Shown here piece after piece: positions 62,856 to 64,000 of a stretch of DNA of 64,000 nucleotides; the stretch's first letter is position 1; each line of letters opens with the position of its first letter. Source of the DNA: Sulfurospirillum cavolei (GTDB lineage: Bacteria; Campylobacterota; Campylobacteria; Campylobacterales; Sulfurospirillaceae). The notes below the pieces were generated by a model. It was not told the origin of the DNA, did not search any database, and worked only from the letters and a program-made list of their open reading frames with translations. The position numbers and the translations under genes are program-made. Where the stretch lies: positions 2,634,324 through 2,698,323 of the forward strand of contig NZ_AP014724.1 of the NCBI RefSeq assembly GCF_001548055.1, read 5' to 3'.

Positions 62856-63476
62856 ATGAAAATTACACTGAATCACTACACTCCGTTACTTATTTGTGCA
62901 GACGCTATTCGTACATGTTGGCAAAGTTTTGATAAAAGCGATAACGGCGGCGAAAAGGATAAAGAGCTGATCGATCGCGTCGGCAATAAATTTAAACACG
63001 CTTCAACGTTGGAACATCTGGTTTACAATTTTTACATCGAAGGCGTTTCCAGAGCCTTGCTTCAAGAACTTGCGCGCCATCGTATGGCTTCGCTTTCGGT
63101 AAAATCCACGCGTTATACGCTAAAAGAACTCAAAAACGAAGCACTCTTTACATGTAAGGATTTTGAGCGCGCCCAAAAGTACCTTGTCCTAACAGGCGTC
63201 GAAATGGTAGACGAAATGAGCGTTAAAGCACTTGAAAACTTGCGTTTGGTACTCAACGAAGGCATTAGCAACGATAAAGCCAAATACTGCCTTCCGGAGA
63301 GCTATAAAACCGAACTTACGTGGACGATTAACGCGCGAAGCCTTCAAAACTTTTTAACGCTTCGAAGCGATAAAAGTGCTCTATGGGAAATTCAAAATTT
63401 AGCCCATGCCCTTTACGAAGCACTTCCCGAAGAACACCGATACCTCTTTAGCCTCAAAGAAAACGTATCACTTTAA
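62856..63476 (+). CDS. thyX: Flavin-dependent thymidylate synthase
   Basis: 206 residues from the ATG at 62856; an upstream in-frame ATG at 62826 would place the hairpin in the coding part. The ThyX signature RHRMASLSVKSTRY (RHRxxSxxxxSxR) lies near residue 80, with FKHASTLEHLVYNFYIEGVS before it and NARSLQNFLTLRSDKSA after it. It makes dTMP from dUMP with methylene-tetrahydrofolate and reduced FAD. There is no recognisable ribosome site before the ATG; a strong hairpin takes its place. The gene ends at a hairpin made of two ACATGT copies. Confidence 0.93.
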   Translation: MKITLNHYTPLLICADAIRTCWQSFDKSDNGGEKDKELIDRVGNKFKHASTLEHLVYNFYIEGVSRALLQELARHRMASLSVKSTRYTLKELKNEALFTCKDFERAQKYLVLTGVEMVDEMSVKALENLRLVLNEGISNDKAKYCLPESYKTELTWTINARSLQNFLTLRSDKSALWEIQNLAHALYEALPEEHRYLFSLKENVSL

Positions 63477-63478
63477 GC

Positions 63479-63504
63479 CTTACATGTCAAGACTGACATG
63501 TAAG
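63479..63504 (+). terminator. thyX terminator built from an inverted pair of TGACATGTAAG units
   Basis: CTTACATGTCA (63479-63489), loop AGAC, TGACATGTAAG (63494-63504), then CTTTTAGCG. The perfect 11-bp stem uses two head-to-head copies of the window's recurrent ACATGT motif. Confidence 0.8.
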
Positions 63505-63535
63505 CTTTTAGCGTCAAAAAACCGATTAGTATTGA

Positions 63536-64000
63536 TTAAAGCCTTTGCGCATGCGTAATCGCTATTGCTATGGCATCGGTAATATCCAAAGGCTTAATTT
63601 CTTGTTGAATGCCTAAAATCTTCTTCACCATAAACGACACTTGTTCTTTTTGCGCTTTACCGTTTCCCGTAACCGCTTTTTTAACCTGCAAAGGAGTGTA
63701 TTCGCTAAAGTTGCCCTTGAGTTGCAAAATTTTAAGACTTAACGCTCCTCGAAATTGAGCCAATTTTAGCACCGTTTTGGGGTTGTACGCATAGAAAATA
63801 TCTTCAATTGCCACTTCGTCTATCACATGGGATCGAAAGATCGTATCAAGTCCTTCGACCAATTCCACAATCTGATGCTGTAAAATTTTTTCCTTAATTT
63901 TGATCAGTCCGGCTTCCACTAAAATAAGTTTGCTTTTTTCTTTATGGAGCACGCTGTAACCGCAGTTTCGAGTACCTGGATCTATACCTAAAATCACCAT
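63536..64000 (-). CDS. ruvC: Crossover junction endodeoxyribonuclease RuvC
   Basis: 154 residues; the start codon is the last three bases of the window, so the coding part is complete but its promoter is not seen. It cuts Holliday junctions with RuvAB. The RNase H-like fold has [16 protein letters not shown] (first Asp), [17 protein letters not shown] (Glu), and [13 protein letters not shown] (the two last acids), so all four catalytic acids are present. It converges on thyX. Confidence 0.95.
   Translation of the reverse strand: MVILGIDPGTRNCGYSVLHKEKSKLILVEAGLIKIKEKILQHQIVELVEGLDTIFRSHVIDEVAIEDIFYAYNPKTVLKLAQFRGALSLKILQLKGNFSEYTPLQVKKAVTGNGKAQKEQVSFMVKKILGIQQEIKPLDITDAIAIAITHAQRL

Noticed and set aside
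1..64000. CRISPR array, prophage, insertion sequence or integrative element
   Set aside because: No regularly spaced repeats, transposase, integrase or phage structural genes were found; the recombinase-like protein at 11098 lacks catalytic residues and mobile context.

Overview
The window comes from a chromosome of the Campylobacterota (Epsilonproteobacteria), most like the free-living Sulfurospirillum-type lineages. That rests on family-specific genes (c553-type cytochrome, UPF0323 lipoprotein, FhlX, ThyX, RNase J with a long basic N-terminus), on gene orders that I recall from Campylobacter (rsmA-rnj-kpsF-pseudouridine synthase; rpsU to yajQ; rlmN plus a tiny membrane protein), and on moderate AT-richness. 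It is almost entirely core chromosome. I see no insertion sequence, prophage, CRISPR array or rRNA, one tRNA, and no gene-free stretch over 300 bases.

Layout. 1-5.7 kb: end of a cytochrome c553 gene, a two-gene cytochrome bd-like oxidase whose large subunit carries a C-terminal c-type haem domain, malate synthase G and diacylglycerol kinase. 5.7-11 kb: periplasmic DsrE protein, then a leftward cluster (rpsU, HTH/coiled-coil protein, UPF0323 lipoprotein, glutathionylspermidine-synthase-like ligase, hydroxyacid dehydrogenase, YajQ). 11-14.6 kb: a catalytically dead serine-recombinase-like protein, CcoG, a TehA/SLAC1-type transporter and a small lipoprotein. 14.6-26 kb: rplT-rpmI-infC-thrS, tRNA-Val, lspA-glmM, a two-RCK potassium channel with its small partner, rpsT-prfA, dapF-coaE. 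26-35.3 kb: purM, a YdcF protein, the FhlX/FliK-like pair, rarA and the rsmA-rnj-kpsF operon. 35.4-44 kb: hisF, rlmN, purB, nrdA and two exact parS sites, so the region should lie in the origin-proximal domain. 44-51 kb: anaerobic ribonucleotide reductase (with its glycyl-radical tail as a separate gene), secG, frr, pyrE. 51-55 kb: FliL-like, DUF3137, LemA, TypA. 55-64 kb: sigma-54-driven fliK-flgD-flgE-type operon, a giant second hook protein, thyX and ruvC.

The strongest unexplained signal is the palindrome ACATGT in a KACATGTM context (core TTACATGTAA). I counted 49 copies by eye. They fall in all three reading frames of genes and, as inverted pairs or dyad centres, in hairpins after genes. 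This distribution is reminiscent of DNA uptake sequences. Other points of interest are the split NrdD, the lipoprotein/ATP-grasp ligase pair that parallels YgiB-YgiC, the dead recombinase next to ccoG, and the bd-like oxidase fused to cytochrome c.
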